Assembly: GCA_016938515.1 (NCBI GenBank)
Contig: JAFGUM010000180.1
Span: 1-14,943, forward strand
From: Spirochaetales bacterium
GTDB taxonomy: Bacteria; Spirochaetota; Spirochaetia; Treponematales; UBA12059
Reading direction: 5' to 3'
Length of the DNA: 14,943 nucleotides
Shown piece after piece: positions 1 through 7,539 of this stretch (position 1 is its first letter; each line of letters begins with the position of its first letter). The translations under genes and the position numbers were made by a program. The notes under the pieces were generated by a model, which ran no database searches, was not told the DNA's origin, and worked only from the letters and a program-made list of their open reading frames with translations.

Positions 1-54
1 ATAGCACCCTTGGCCCGGATAGCGCCAATGAAACCGCGGTGGTACCGTCTTCTC

Positions 55-83
55 TTGATACCGCGACAGGCGTATTCTATACT
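55..83 (+). promoter_or_regulatory. sigma70-type promoter of the PAS-GGDEF-EAL gene
   Basis: A TTGATA box (55-60) and a TATACT box (78-83) are separated by exactly 17 bp. This predicts a start of transcription near base 90 and a leader of about 20 bases before the ATG at 110. The boxes differ from consensus by one or two bases each, so this looks like a strong housekeeping promoter. No clear operator was seen around it. Confidence 0.72.
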
Positions 84-109
84 ACAGCTCGTACGCGCGA
101 GGAAAAAAC

Positions 110-1786
110 ATGGGTTCTCACCAGTACGAACAGATAATCGACGCATCCCGCGACTTTATCACCCTCATCGACCGCGACTACCGCTACGCTTTCGCAAACG
201 AAGCGTACACGAAGGAACTTGGCATAAGCGCGGACGACATACTCGGCAAGACGGTTGCAGAGGTGTGGGGAGCCGAAAAATTCCGAAAACGCATCATGCA
301 CAGGCTCGACGACTGCTTCAACGGCGTTGAAGGCCACGATATAGACGAGTTCAAATTCGGCACGTCGAACAAGTACATACACGTGGCGTACTACCCGTAC
401 TACGAGGGTGATGAGATAACACACGCCGTCGTGTATTCGCACGACGTGAGCATCGTCAAGAAGCTAGAGTCAAAACTGCTCGATTTTGAGTTCAAGGATC
501 CTGTTACGGGCCTTTTCAACCGCAAATCATTCAATATTGTGCTGGATATGGAGCTGGAGAAGGCCAGGCGATCGAGCGCTGACGGTATCAGAGCCGTCAT
601 CTTCGTCAGCCTTCGCAATATTTCGCAGATAAACGCCAGCTTTGGCTACGAACTGGGGGATCTGCTCATAGAATCCACCGCTCTCAGGATAAAGGAAGCG
701 CTTCGCGCGAGCGACTACGTGTTCCGCTTTGACGGCAAGGAGATGGCCGTAATCCTCACAACCATAAAGCGGGGCATAGACCTGCCTTCGGTGGCGGAGA
801 ACATACGCGCCAAAGTGGACTTTCCGTATAGCCATAAAGGCACGACCATAAGCATCGTCTGCAACATGGGCGCGGCCATTTTCCCTGATGACGGCGAGAG
901 CCGCGATGAAATAGTCCAGAACGCCATGTCGGCTATGAACGTAGCCGACACCAGGAATGAACGGCTCGTCATGTTCAACAAAACGCTCAACGAGCGGGGC
1001 CTATACCTGGCGCGACTGCGTTCAGACATCAGGACAGCCTTCGTCGAGCAGCAGTTCACTACGTATTTCCAGCCCATAGTCGAGCCCGATGGGACGATTG
1101 CCGGCGCGGAGGCTCTCATCCGCTGGCAGCACCCGGTGCTGGGCGCGATTCCACCGAGTGAGTTCATACCAGTAGCGGAAGAATCACGCAGCATAGCGAT
1201 GATAGGCCGCTGGATTCTGTTCCAGGTGTGCCGCTACATACGGCAGTGGGATGACGTACTCGGCGACAGGTACGTGTCGATCAACCTGTCCAGCAGCGAG
1301 TTCAACTCTCCTACCCTCGTGCAGGAACTTCAGGAAATCCTGAGCGCCGAAGGCGTACGACCGTCGTCACTCAAGCTGGAAATAACCGAAAGCCAGAGCA
1401 TGGACAACCTGGACGCCGTGGTAATGAAGATACGGAGCCTGTCGCGCATAGGCATAGACGTGCTGATAGATGATTTTGGTTCCGGCTACTCGTCTCTGGG
1501 TTACCTGAAGCGGTTGCCGGCCAAGACCATCAAGGTGGACAAGTCCTTCGTAGACAGGATCGTGGATGAAAAAGAAGACAGGGATTTTATAAAGGGCATT
1601 ATAACGATGATAGGCTCGAAGAACAGGCACGTCCTCGTAGAAGGCGTAGCCAACCGCTCCCAGTACACGATACTCAGGGATCTGGGCATCAAGTACATGC
1701 AGGGCTTCTACTTTAGCCGCCCGAGGACGGCTGATGATTTTTACCGGCTACTGCGGGATGGAGTAACGCTGCCAAAATCTGAATGA
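110..1786 (+). CDS. PAS / degenerate GGDEF / EAL protein, probable c-di-GMP phosphodiesterase
   Basis: This 558-residue cytosolic protein has no signal or membrane segment. Domains run PAS (about 5-118), GGDEF (about 125-290) and EAL (about 300-548). The GGDEF signature is replaced by DGKEM at 208-212, so cyclase activity is not expected, but an RxxD motif (R199-D202) survives five residues before it, where the c-di-GMP inhibitory site lies in active cyclases. The EAL domain keeps E334, N392, E424, E427, D454, D455, K475, D477, E511 and Q531. As I recall the phosphodiesterase RocR, these match its catalytic set with identical spacing. The second Glu of the usual EGVE motif is Ala514. The likely role is cleavage of c-di-GMP to pGpG, tuned by a signal at the PAS domain. 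The start is fixed by GAGGA at 99-103, six bases before the ATG. It is a single-gene unit; the next gene is convergent. Confidence 0.93.
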   Translation: MGSHQYEQIIDASRDFITLIDRDYRYAFANEAYTKELGISADDILGKTVAEVWGAEKFRKRIMHRLDDCFNGVEGHDIDEFKFGTSNKYIHVAYYPYYEGDEITHAVVYSHDVSIVKKLESKLLDFEFKDPVTGLFNRKSFNIVLDMELEKARRSSADGIRAVIFVSLRNISQINASFGYELGDLLIESTALRIKEALRASDYVFRFDGKEMAVILTTIKRGIDLPSVAENIRAKVDFPYSHKGTTISIVCNMGAAIFPDDGESRDEIVQNAMSAMNVADTRNERLVMFNKTLNERGLYLARLRSDIRTAFVEQQFTTYFQPIVEPDGTIAGAEALIRWQHPVLGAIPPSEFIPVAEESRSIAMIGRWILFQVCRYIRQWDDVLGDRYVSINLSSSEFNSPTLVQELQEILSAEGVRPSSLKLEITESQSMDNLDAVVMKIRSLSRIGIDVLIDDFGSGYSSLGYLKRLPAKTIKVDKSFVDRIVDEKEDRDFIKGIITMIGSKNRHVLVEGVANRSQYTILRDLGIKYMQGFYFSRPRTADDFYRLLRDGVTLPKSE

Positions 1787-1790
1787 GGCT

Positions 1791-1821
1791 GCCCGGCCGG
1801 AGGCGAGCCCGGCCGGAGGCG
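1791..1821. repeat. two-copy tandem repeat, 16-bp period
   Basis: The 15-base unit GCCCGGCCGGAGGCG occurs at 1791-1805 and again at 1807-1821, separated by one A. The unit contains the self-complementary CCGGCCGG, so either strand could fold. It sits just after the stop of the EAL gene and runs into the hairpin at 1818-1833. It may be part of a termination or mRNA-stabilising structure, or a remnant of a dispersed intergenic repeat. The window holds no other copy that I noticed. Confidence 0.7.
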
Positions 1822-1857
1822 GGAAACCCCGCCCACCGCGACCGGACAAGCGCGGTG
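1818..1857. terminator. two adjacent hairpins between convergent genes, candidate bidirectional terminator
   Basis: The first hairpin has a six-base stem, GGCGGG (1818-1823) with CCCGCC (1828-1833), and loop AAAC. The second has a seven-base stem, CACCGCG (1834-1840) with CGCGGTG (1851-1857), and a ten-base loop. On the plus strand the second is followed by TCTTGTT, a weak T-rich stretch that runs into the stop codon of the opposing gene. On the minus strand there is no T tract. The position between two converging genes supports a termination role; the lack of a proper T tract keeps confidence moderate. Confidence 0.5.
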
Positions 1858-1862
1858 TCTTG

Positions 1863-2648
1863 TTACATGTTCTTCCAGAATTTGTAGTACTCGCGTTCCG
1901 TCTCTTCAAGGGACTTGAGCGGGTAGAACTTTGTTTTTTCTGCCGACGCGAACATGAAGCCGTGGCGCAGGAACTTGTACGATATCCTGTCTACCGGGCA
2001 GTCCAGCGACAGCCCCTTGGTGTTCTTGCCGGGATGGGCGCGAACCTCGAAAATGGCTTCGCGCAGGCGCGCCGGGTGGATACCGGGCACGTAGCAGCGC
2101 ACGAACGGGTTGTCCTGGAACTCCTTGAGGAAGTCCTCGACGTTGAACTCGAGCTGGGCGTAGAACATCACCGGCGCGCCCTTGGGCACGTCCGGATCGG
2201 TGATGTACTTGGCGTACTCGACGTAATTGTACTTGGTGAGCACCATCATCTTGATGGGGTTTATCTCGAGTACGATGCGCATCTCGTCGCCACGCGTTTC
2301 GGGATCGTAGTCCTTGGGCTCGAGCGCGACGAAATCACCGAGCGGATTGCAGTAGTACAGCGTACCCAGCGCGTCAAAGTCGATATGTTCGAACGTGCGG
2401 TAGCTCTTAATGAACTTGGTAGCCTTGGGACGCCCGTCCTCATGCGGCTTCAAGTCCGCAAACGCCTGTTCTATCTTGAAATAGGGGTGCCTGAAGGTCG
2501 GGTCTACCTCAACAAAGATAAGCCGTCCCTCGAAGTAGCGCGTCGAACCCTGCGTATAGTGCTTCGCGAAGTGTTCCGGATCCAGTTGACTCGCTATCAG
2601 CGCGTGATTTGGATGCATGACGAGATACAGATGCTTGTCATCGTTCAT
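1863..2648 (-). CDS. conserved-looking soluble protein of unknown function, coupled to hppA
   Basis: I do not recognise this 261-residue protein. It has no signal peptide, no membrane helix and no nucleotide-binding or cysteine-cluster motif that I can see. It is rich in aromatic and charged residues, starts MNDDKHLYLVMHPNHALIAS, has a centre of alternating hydrophobic residues suggesting beta-strands, and ends in a Lys/Glu/Tyr-rich, probably helical tail. The composition is that of a folded cytosolic protein. Only 4 bp separate its ATG from the hppA stop, and its purine-rich ribosome site (GGGGGTAGGA) overlaps the end of hppA, so the two are almost surely co-transcribed and perhaps translationally coupled. 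A role linked to the pyrophosphatase or to pyrophosphate metabolism is only inference from position. A 270-codon reading frame on the opposite strand is rejected as a shadow. Confidence 0.82.
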   Translation of the reverse strand: MNDDKHLYLVMHPNHALIASQLDPEHFAKHYTQGSTRYFEGRLIFVEVDPTFRHPYFKIEQAFADLKPHEDGRPKATKFIKSYRTFEHIDFDALGTLYYCNPLGDFVALEPKDYDPETRGDEMRIVLEINPIKMMVLTKYNYVEYAKYITDPDVPKGAPVMFYAQLEFNVEDFLKEFQDNPFVRCYVPGIHPARLREAIFEVRAHPGKNTKGLSLDCPVDRISYKFLRHGFMFASAEKTKFYPLKSLEETEREYYKFWKNM

Positions 2649-2652
2649 CTTC

Positions 2653-4728
2653 CTACCCCCAGTAGTTTCTGAGCATCGGGGCGATCACCAGTGATATGAT
2701 CGCCATTAGCTTGATAAGGATGTTGAGCGCCGGACCCGCTGTATCCTTGAACGGATCACCTACGGTATCACCCACGACAGCGGCCTTGTGCGCCTCCGAA
2801 CCCTTGCCGTGCGCTTTGCCTTCGATGAGCTTCTTGGCGTTGTCCCACGCGCCGCCGGCATTGGACATGAATATCGCCAGAAGCACGCCCGTAAGGGTTA
2901 CGCCGGCCAGTAGCCCGCCCAGCATCTCTATGCCACCGGTAAAGCCTACCACGGGTGGCGCGAGCGCGGCTATGAGGCCCGGCAGTATCATTTTCTTAAG
3001 CGCCGCCCGGGTGGAAATATCCACGCAGGCTCTGTAGTCGGGAGTCTCCGTCTCAAGGAGGATGCCGGGGTGTTCCCTGAACTGCCTGCGCACCTCCTCT
3101 ATCATCGCGAACGCCGATACGCCGATGGCGTCCATTGCCAGCGCCGAGAACAGGAAGGGGATCATGCCGCCCAGCAACAATCCGACGAGAACTTTGGGGT
3201 CATTTATATTGAATACGAGGACGTTGGAACCGCCAGCGGACTGCGCAAACGCGCTGAACAGGATGATGGCGGTAAGCGCGGCGGAACCGATGGCAAAGCC
3301 CTTGCCCACGGCAGCGGTCGTGTTGCCCACCGCGTCCAGTTCGTCGGTGATTTCACGGACGTGAGGTTCCATCGCAGACATCACCGCAAGGCCGCCGGCG
3401 TTGTCGGCGATAGGGCCGTAGGCGTCTACTGACAGCTGTATGCCGAGCGTTACGAGCATGCCGAGAGCGGCTATGCCTATGCCGTACAAGCCGGCGAGCG
3501 CGTAGCTACCCAGTATCGCGCCAGAAATTACGAGGATAGGAGGCACCGTAGACAGCATGCCAACGCCGAGCCCGGTTATGATCGTGGTGGCTGCGCCGGT
3601 GTTGCACGCCTGCTCTATCTTGCGCACCGGGATGGTGTCTGTTCCGGTAAAAAACTCGGTGAGTATGCCGATGGCAGAACCGGCGGCAAGGCCAAACACC
3701 GACGCCAGCGCGACGCGCACGGCGCCGATGCCACCATCGAAGGTGCCGCTGCCCAGGACGAGGGCAGACAGCGGGTACACGAGCAGGGCGGCCAGCGCGG
3801 CCGCACCGAAGGTTCCCGCGTTAAGGGCTTTTTGCGGCGACTGACCCGGCTTTCCGCGTACGAGCATCATGCCGAGGAGCGATGCGCCTACACCCATGGC
3901 CGCCATGAGGATGGGCAGCAGCGCCAAGCGCAGCTTAACATCGTCGCTCGCGACGACTCCGACGCCGAGCACGACGCACCCGACTATGGAACCAACGTAC
4001 GACTCGAACAGGTCTGCGCCCATGCCCGCCACGTCACCGACGTTGTCACCCACGTTGTCGGCAATTACAGCGGGGTTGCGCGGGTCGTCCTCGGGAATGC
4101 CAGCTTCGACCTTGCCCACGAGGTCGGCTCCCACGTCGGCTGCTTTGGTAAAAATGCCACCGCCAACGCGCGCGAACAGGGCCACCGTGGAAGCGCCGAG
4201 GCTAAACCCCGACAGAATGGGGAAAATAGTGTCGCGGAACGCCGCCAGGGTGTCGCCAAACAGCATGATACCCACGGCCAGAACCGTTGAAATGCCCAGA
4301 AGCGCGAGCCCGACTACCGTCATGCCCATGACAGAACCACCCGCGAACGCGATGCCGAGCGCCGGGCCGATGCCGTCACGGGCCGCCGAAGCGGTGCGGG
4401 AATTGGCGGCGGTAGCCGTCATCATGCCAAAGTATCCAGCCGCAGCTGAAGCCGCCGCGCCCAGCGCGAACGCCGGCGCCTGCAGCCTGAGCGCCCCCGC
4501 GTTGGCAACGCCGAGAAACAGCGCTACAACCACGATAAACGGTACGAGCACCGCGTATTCACGGCCTAAGAAGGCTCTCGCGCCTTCCGCGATGTATCCT
4601 GATATGCGTTCGAGCGTCTCATGCTCGATAGGCCGGGTGAGTATCCACCTGCTTCTGGCCAGAGCGAACACGACAGCCAGGACACCGCCCGCTATCGTTA
4701 CGATCAGCACCGTCGTCGAGATCCCCAT
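2653..4728 (-). CDS. hppA: membrane-bound ion-translocating pyrophosphatase, K+-dependent type
   Basis: This 691-residue, multi-helix inner-membrane protein hydrolyses pyrophosphate to two phosphates and uses the energy to pump H+ and/or Na+. The family hallmarks are present: [11 protein letters not shown] at 198-208, the Asp-rich [19 protein letters not shown] at 214-232, and near the C-terminus the DNAKK and [14 protein letters not shown] motifs. The signature [11 protein letters not shown] begins at residue 468 and has Ala472 and Gly475 where K+-independent enzymes carry Lys and Thr, which points to the K+-dependent class. Glu242 lies in FESY in the helix after the Asp-rich loop, a position used in deciding Na+ versus H+ transport; I cannot settle the pumped ion by eye. 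The start is fixed by AGGAGG (4733-4738); the reading frame continues upstream to 4911 but without a ribosome site. It is first in a two-gene operon and divergent from znuA. Confidence 0.96.
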   Translation of the reverse strand: MGISTTVLIVTIAGGVLAVVFALARSRWILTRPIEHETLERISGYIAEGARAFLGREYAVLVPFIVVVALFLGVANAGALRLQAPAFALGAAASAAAGYFGMMTATAANSRTASAARDGIGPALGIAFAGGSVMGMTVVGLALLGISTVLAVGIMLFGDTLAAFRDTIFPILSGFSLGASTVALFARVGGGIFTKAADVGADLVGKVEAGIPEDDPRNPAVIADNVGDNVGDVAGMGADLFESYVGSIVGCVVLGVGVVASDDVKLRLALLPILMAAMGVGASLLGMMLVRGKPGQSPQKALNAGTFGAAALAALLVYPLSALVLGSGTFDGGIGAVRVALASVFGLAAGSAIGILTEFFTGTDTIPVRKIEQACNTGAATTIITGLGVGMLSTVPPILVISGAILGSYALAGLYGIGIAALGMLVTLGIQLSVDAYGPIADNAGGLAVMSAMEPHVREITDELDAVGNTTAAVGKGFAIGSAALTAIILFSAFAQSAGGSNVLVFNINDPKVLVGLLLGGMIPFLFSALAMDAIGVSAFAMIEEVRRQFREHPGILLETETPDYRACVDISTRAALKKMILPGLIAALAPPVVGFTGGIEMLGGLLAGVTLTGVLLAIFMSNAGGAWDNAKKLIEGKAHGKGSEAHKAAVVGDTVGDPFKDTAGPALNILIKLMAIISLVIAPMLRNYWG

Positions 4729-4732
4729 GATT

Positions 4733-4738
4733 CCTCCT
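4733..4738 (-). promoter_or_regulatory. ribosome binding site that sets the hppA start
   Basis: On the minus strand a perfect AGGAGG lies four bases before the ATG at 4726-4728. The frame stays open for another 61 codons upstream, but those codons would cross the predicted promoter and nothing there resembles a pyrophosphatase N-terminus. This site therefore decides the start. Confidence 0.85.
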
Positions 4739-4774
4739 GAAGCGAAAAAAGTTTCTGTATATGCACACGGTGAA

Positions 4775-4822
4775 CGCGAGTGTTTTCGCGACAGTATAAA
4801 CCACGGATAACCGGGCGCACAA
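4775..4822 (-). promoter_or_regulatory. predicted hppA promoter with a short hairpin at the mRNA start
   Basis: Read on the minus strand, TTGTGC (4817-4822) and TATACT (4793-4798) are 18 bp apart, a fair sigma70 pair, with transcription predicted from about base 4786. A small inverted repeat, CGCGA (4775-4779) with TCGCG (4786-4790), would lie at the very 5' end of the mRNA and could shield it or be an operator. The leader is about 58 bases. The Zur-like box of the divergent znu promoter lies about 70 bp upstream, so shared control is not obvious. Confidence 0.55.
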
Positions 4823-4866
4823 TCTCCAGTATCCCCAAGCTTCGCGGTTGCTCCGCGTCCTGGCTC

Positions 4867-4895
4867 TTGCCTGCGAAGCCGGATGTGGGTATATT
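4867..4895 (+). promoter_or_regulatory. predicted znu operon promoter
   Basis: TTGCCT (4867-4872) and TATATT (4890-4895) are spaced by exactly 17 bp, predicting a transcription start near 4902 and a leader of about 60 bases before the znuA ATG. The last three bases of the -10 box are also the first three bases of the palindrome at 4893-4913, so a repressor bound there would block polymerase directly. Confidence 0.68.
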
Positions 4896-4913
4896 TGCAA
4901 ATGATTCGCAAAT
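4893..4913. promoter_or_regulatory. Zur-box-like palindrome over the znu promoter
   Basis: Arms ATTTGCAAAT (4893-4902) and ATTCGCAAAT (4904-4913) flank a central G at 4903. They are inverted copies with one mismatched pair (4899 with 4907). The AT-rich core AAATGATT stands out from the GC-rich surroundings and resembles known Zur operators, which are near-perfect palindromes around an AAATGATTT-like centre. It overlaps the -10 box and the predicted transcription start, the classic place for zinc repression, and the operon it controls encodes both the zinc importer and a Fur/Zur-family regulator. Confidence 0.75.
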
Positions 4914-4952
4914 TGCCGCGGCATTACGCCAAGGCCACGTCTTCGATGTATC

Positions 4953-4957
4953 AGGAG
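4953..4957 (+). promoter_or_regulatory. ribosome binding site that sets the znuA start
   Basis: AGGAG lies five bases before the ATG at 4963. The frame is open further upstream, to an ATG at 4780, but that would translate through the promoter and operator and would bury the signal peptide. The chosen start puts a normal Sec signal at the N-terminus. Confidence 0.85.
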
Positions 4958-4962
4958 TATCA

Positions 4963-5874
4963 ATGTATCGCAGCAAATATGTACTGGCGCTTGCGTTGGC
5001 CATGCTCTCTGCTTCTGCGGCTTTCGCCGTGGGCGGCAAGGATGAGCCCGCAGCGCTCACGCCCATCGTCGCGGTGAGCATCCTCCCGCAGGCGTATTTT
5101 GTAGACCGGATATCAGGCGGTAGCGTAGAAGCGCTCGTACTCGTTGGCCCAGGGCAGAGCCCGCATTCGTACGAACCCACGCCCAAGCAGATGGCGGAGC
5201 TGTCTACGGCACGGCTGTGGTTTACGGTAGGTGCAGAGTTTGAAACGGCGCTCGTACCAAAAATTTCTTCTCTGTATGACGAGCTGAAAATCGTAGACAC
5301 GACCATTGGCATCAAGTACCGCCGGATGGAAGCGCACGGCCACGACGAGGATGCCGATGATGACGAAGCCCACCACGACGAGGATGCCGGTGTCGACCCC
5401 CACGTCTGGCTGGGTCGCCAGGCCGTTACGGCGATGAGCGTCAGCATCCGCGACGCGCTTATTGCGTTCGATCCCGCTGGCGCTCCAGCGTATCGCGCCA
5501 ACTACGACGCCTTTATCGCGGACATCAACACCACCTTCGACAGCCTCGCCCGTGAGCTAGCGCCGATGAAGGGGTCGTCTGTGCTCGTATACCACCCGGC
5601 TTTTGGCTACTTCCTGGATGAGTTTGAAATACGCCAGGAGGCGGTGGAGACCGGTGGCAAGGAGCCAACGCAAAAGACGCTGTCAGAACTCATCGACACG
5701 GCACGGGAAGATGGGACCAGGGTCATATTCGTGCAATCCCAGTTTCCGGTAAGCGCCGCCACGACGGTAGCCAAAGCCATCGGCGGTACCGTCGTAACGA
5801 TAGACCCGCTGGCGCCCGAATGGCTGGACAACCTTGCAGTAATGGGCGCCGCCCTCGTGGAAAGCCTGCGCTGA
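4963..5874 (+). CDS. znuA: periplasmic zinc-binding protein of an ABC importer
   Basis: This 303-residue cluster A-I substrate-binding protein begins with a Sec signal, positive N-terminus then a hydrophobic run ending in AFA, with cleavage likely near residue 22. No cysteine occurs anywhere, so it is a soluble periplasmic protein and not a lipoprotein. Expected metal ligands are His68 (PHSYEPT), His147 (DPHVW), His211 (HPAFGYF) and Asp281. Between the first two lies a short acidic, His-rich loop (about 125-141, with H125, H127, H137 and H138), the hallmark of ZnuA proteins that distinguishes them from most manganese-binding relatives. It captures zinc and passes it to ZnuB. It is the first gene of znuA-znuC-znuB-zur, with only one base before znuC. 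Manganese specificity is possible but less likely given the loop and the Zur-like operator. Confidence 0.93.
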   Translation: MYRSKYVLALALAMLSASAAFAVGGKDEPAALTPIVAVSILPQAYFVDRISGGSVEALVLVGPGQSPHSYEPTPKQMAELSTARLWFTVGAEFETALVPKISSLYDELKIVDTTIGIKYRRMEAHGHDEDADDDEAHHDEDAGVDPHVWLGRQAVTAMSVSIRDALIAFDPAGAPAYRANYDAFIADINTTFDSLARELAPMKGSSVLVYHPAFGYFLDEFEIRQEAVETGGKEPTQKTLSELIDTAREDGTRVIFVQSQFPVSAATTVAKAIGGTVVTIDPLAPEWLDNLAVMGAALVESLR

Positions 5875-5875
5875 C

Positions 5876-6673
5876 ATGGCCGCCACCGATTCCACCAGGC
5901 TACGCGTCGCGATCCGGTTTGACGACGTGTCGTTCTCGTACGGCGACGTCACCGTGCTGGACTCAGCGCGGTTTCATATACACGAAGGCGAGTTTGCCGC
6001 TCTCGTAGGGCCAAACGGCGCGGGCAAAACGACGGTATTAAAGCTGCTGCTCGGCCTTGCGAGCCCTTCGTCCGGCAGGGTAACGATATTCGGCAAGCCC
6101 CCCAGGGATCAACTCCGCTCGATAGGGTACGTGCCCCAGCACGCGTCGTACGACCCCGCCTTTCCAATTTCGGTGCTCGAGGTGGTGCGCATGGGTCGTC
6201 TATCCGGGGCGCGGCGACGCTTTACCGCTGACGACGACAGAGCCGTGCAGCGCGCACTCGAACTGGCGGAGGTCACAGACCTGGCTACTCGCCCCTACTC
6301 CGCTCTATCAGGAGGGCAGCGCCGCCGCGTTCTCGTGGCACGGGCCCTGGCAGCTGAGCCACGGCTGCTGGTACTCGACGAACCCACTGCCAACATGGAC
6401 GCGGAGAGCGAAGACCGCCTGTTCCGGACGCTCGGCGGGATAAAAGGCCAGGCTACGGTGCTCATCGTTACCCACGATACGGGCTTCGTTACCTCGCTTA
6501 CAGACGCGGTGTTCTGCGTCGGCGGGCGGGGTACCGGCAGGAGCGTCATCAAGCACGAAGCCCGCCCTGTTGACCACGACGCGAGCGAGCTGTACGGCGG
6601 CCACGCGCTCCAGGTATTGCACGACACCGAACTGCCAGACGACGCGTGCTGCCACGAGGAGGTTCATTCATGA
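5876..6673 (+). CDS. znuC: ATP-binding subunit of the zinc ABC importer
   Basis: This 265-residue ABC ATPase powers zinc import from the cytoplasmic side of the membrane. All motifs are intact: Walker A GPNGAGKT (45-52), Q-loop Gln88, signature LSGGQ (144-148), Walker B LLVLDE (164-169) and switch His200. Its order and sequence type match the metal-importer class (ZnuC/MntB-like). After the ATPase core there is a tail of about 45 residues ending HDTELPDDACCHEEVHS, with Cys258, Cys259, and His249, His260 and His264, which may bind metal. The start lies one base after the znuA stop with only a weak ribosome site, suggesting translational coupling. The stop overlaps the znuB start. Confidence 0.94.
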   Translation: MAATDSTRLRVAIRFDDVSFSYGDVTVLDSARFHIHEGEFAALVGPNGAGKTTVLKLLLGLASPSSGRVTIFGKPPRDQLRSIGYVPQHASYDPAFPISVLEVVRMGRLSGARRRFTADDDRAVQRALELAEVTDLATRPYSALSGGQRRRVLVARALAAEPRLLVLDEPTANMDAESEDRLFRTLGGIKGQATVLIVTHDTGFVTSLTDAVFCVGGRGTGRSVIKHEARPVDHDASELYGGHALQVLHDTELPDDACCHEEVHS

Positions 6674-7539
6674 TGGGCTTCATACCAGCGCTGCTGAACC
6701 CGGCCATGCCCTTCGTCCGCAACGCCCTGCTGGCGGGTATCCTGTCATCGCTGCTGTTCGGGACGCTCGGCGCCGTTGTTACCGTCAAGCGGATTTCTGG
6801 CCTGGCCGGGGCGATTTCACACGCGGTGCTCGGGGGTATAGGCATGGCTCTGTTCCTGTCAGCAAGGGGAATACTCCCCGGCCTGCCACCACTGGTGGGC
6901 GCGCTCGTGTTCGCGCTGCTCGCCGCGGGTATCATCGGCTTCGTGTCACTGAAAGCCCGTCAGCGGGAAGACTCCGTCATAAACGCCGTGTGGGCCATCG
7001 GCATGAGCGTCGGCGTGCTGTTCATAGCCAAGACGCCGGGGTACGCCGACCCGATGAGCTACCTGTTTGGCAATATCCTGCTCGTCTCGACGAGAGACCT
7101 CGTGATGCTCGCCGTTCTCGACGTCATAGTCGTGTTTCTGGCCTGGCGGTACTATCCCCAGATAGAGGCAAGCTCCTTTGACGAGGAGTTTGCCCGTGTG
7201 CGCGGCGTACCCACTGACGCGGTGTTCATGGTAACACTCGCCATCACCGCCATTGCCGTCGTGCTGCTGCAGACCTTCGTAGGCATCGTGATGGTAATAG
7301 CCATGCTCACGCTGCCTGCCGGTACCGCGGGCTTCAGCGCTAAAAACCTCGCCTCGATGATGCTGGGGGGCAGCATCCTGTCTGCCGTGTTCAGCGCTGG
7401 CGGTCTGGCGCTGAGCTGGACACTGGACCTGCCAGCCGGCGCCGTCGTCGTCGTGCTGGCTGGAGCAGCCTTCCTTACGGTCTCCGCCATAACGGCGCTG
7501 CGATCTAAACGACGTTCTGCCGGAGGAAGCGCGGTATGA
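6670..7539 (+). CDS. znuB: membrane permease subunit of the zinc ABC importer
   Basis: This 289-residue ABC-3 family permease is almost entirely hydrophobic, with about eight or nine predicted membrane helices. It shows the family features of a GRISG/KRISGLAGAISHAVLGG-like stretch after the first helix, a cytoplasmic loop near FARVRGVP that should contact ZnuC, and TLPAGTAGF in a late helix. It forms the zinc channel. The ATG at 6670 overlaps the znuC stop as ATGA; AGGAGG at 6657-6662, seven bases upstream, supports it over the second ATG at 6673 and over an in-frame upstream start at 6646. The stop overlaps the zur start. Confidence 0.93.
   Translation: MMGFIPALLNPAMPFVRNALLAGILSSLLFGTLGAVVTVKRISGLAGAISHAVLGGIGMALFLSARGILPGLPPLVGALVFALLAAGIIGFVSLKARQREDSVINAVWAIGMSVGVLFIAKTPGYADPMSYLFGNILLVSTRDLVMLAVLDVIVVFLAWRYYPQIEASSFDEEFARVRGVPTDAVFMVTLAITAIAVVLLQTFVGIVMVIAMLTLPAGTAGFSAKNLASMMLGGSILSAVFSAGGLALSWTLDLPAGAVVVVLAGAAFLTVSAITALRSKRRSAGGSAV

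Noticed and set aside
10..330. Plus-strand frame at the left edge overlapping the EAL gene start
   Set aside because: Arg/Pro-rich composition, no ribosome site, and it overlaps the promoter and the PAS domain in another frame.
1860..2672. 270-codon open frame on the plus strand opposite the unknown 261-residue gene
   Set aside because: It begins without a ribosome site, has a composition typical of antisense frames in GC-rich DNA, and competes with a minus-strand frame that has a good ribosome site and operon spacing.
3869..4810. 313-codon plus-strand frame opposite hppA
   Set aside because: Low-complexity Ala/Pro/Ser/Thr composition and no ribosome site; it is the mirror of a strongly conserved membrane protein gene.
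4729..4911. Upstream extension of hppA to an earlier start
   Set aside because: The added residues cross the predicted promoter, lack a ribosome site and do not look like a pyrophosphatase N-terminus; AGGAGG fixes the start at 4728.
4780..4962. Upstream extension of znuA to the ATG at 4780
   Set aside because: It would translate through the promoter and Zur-like box and displace the signal peptide; AGGAG at 4953-4957 fixes the start at 4963.
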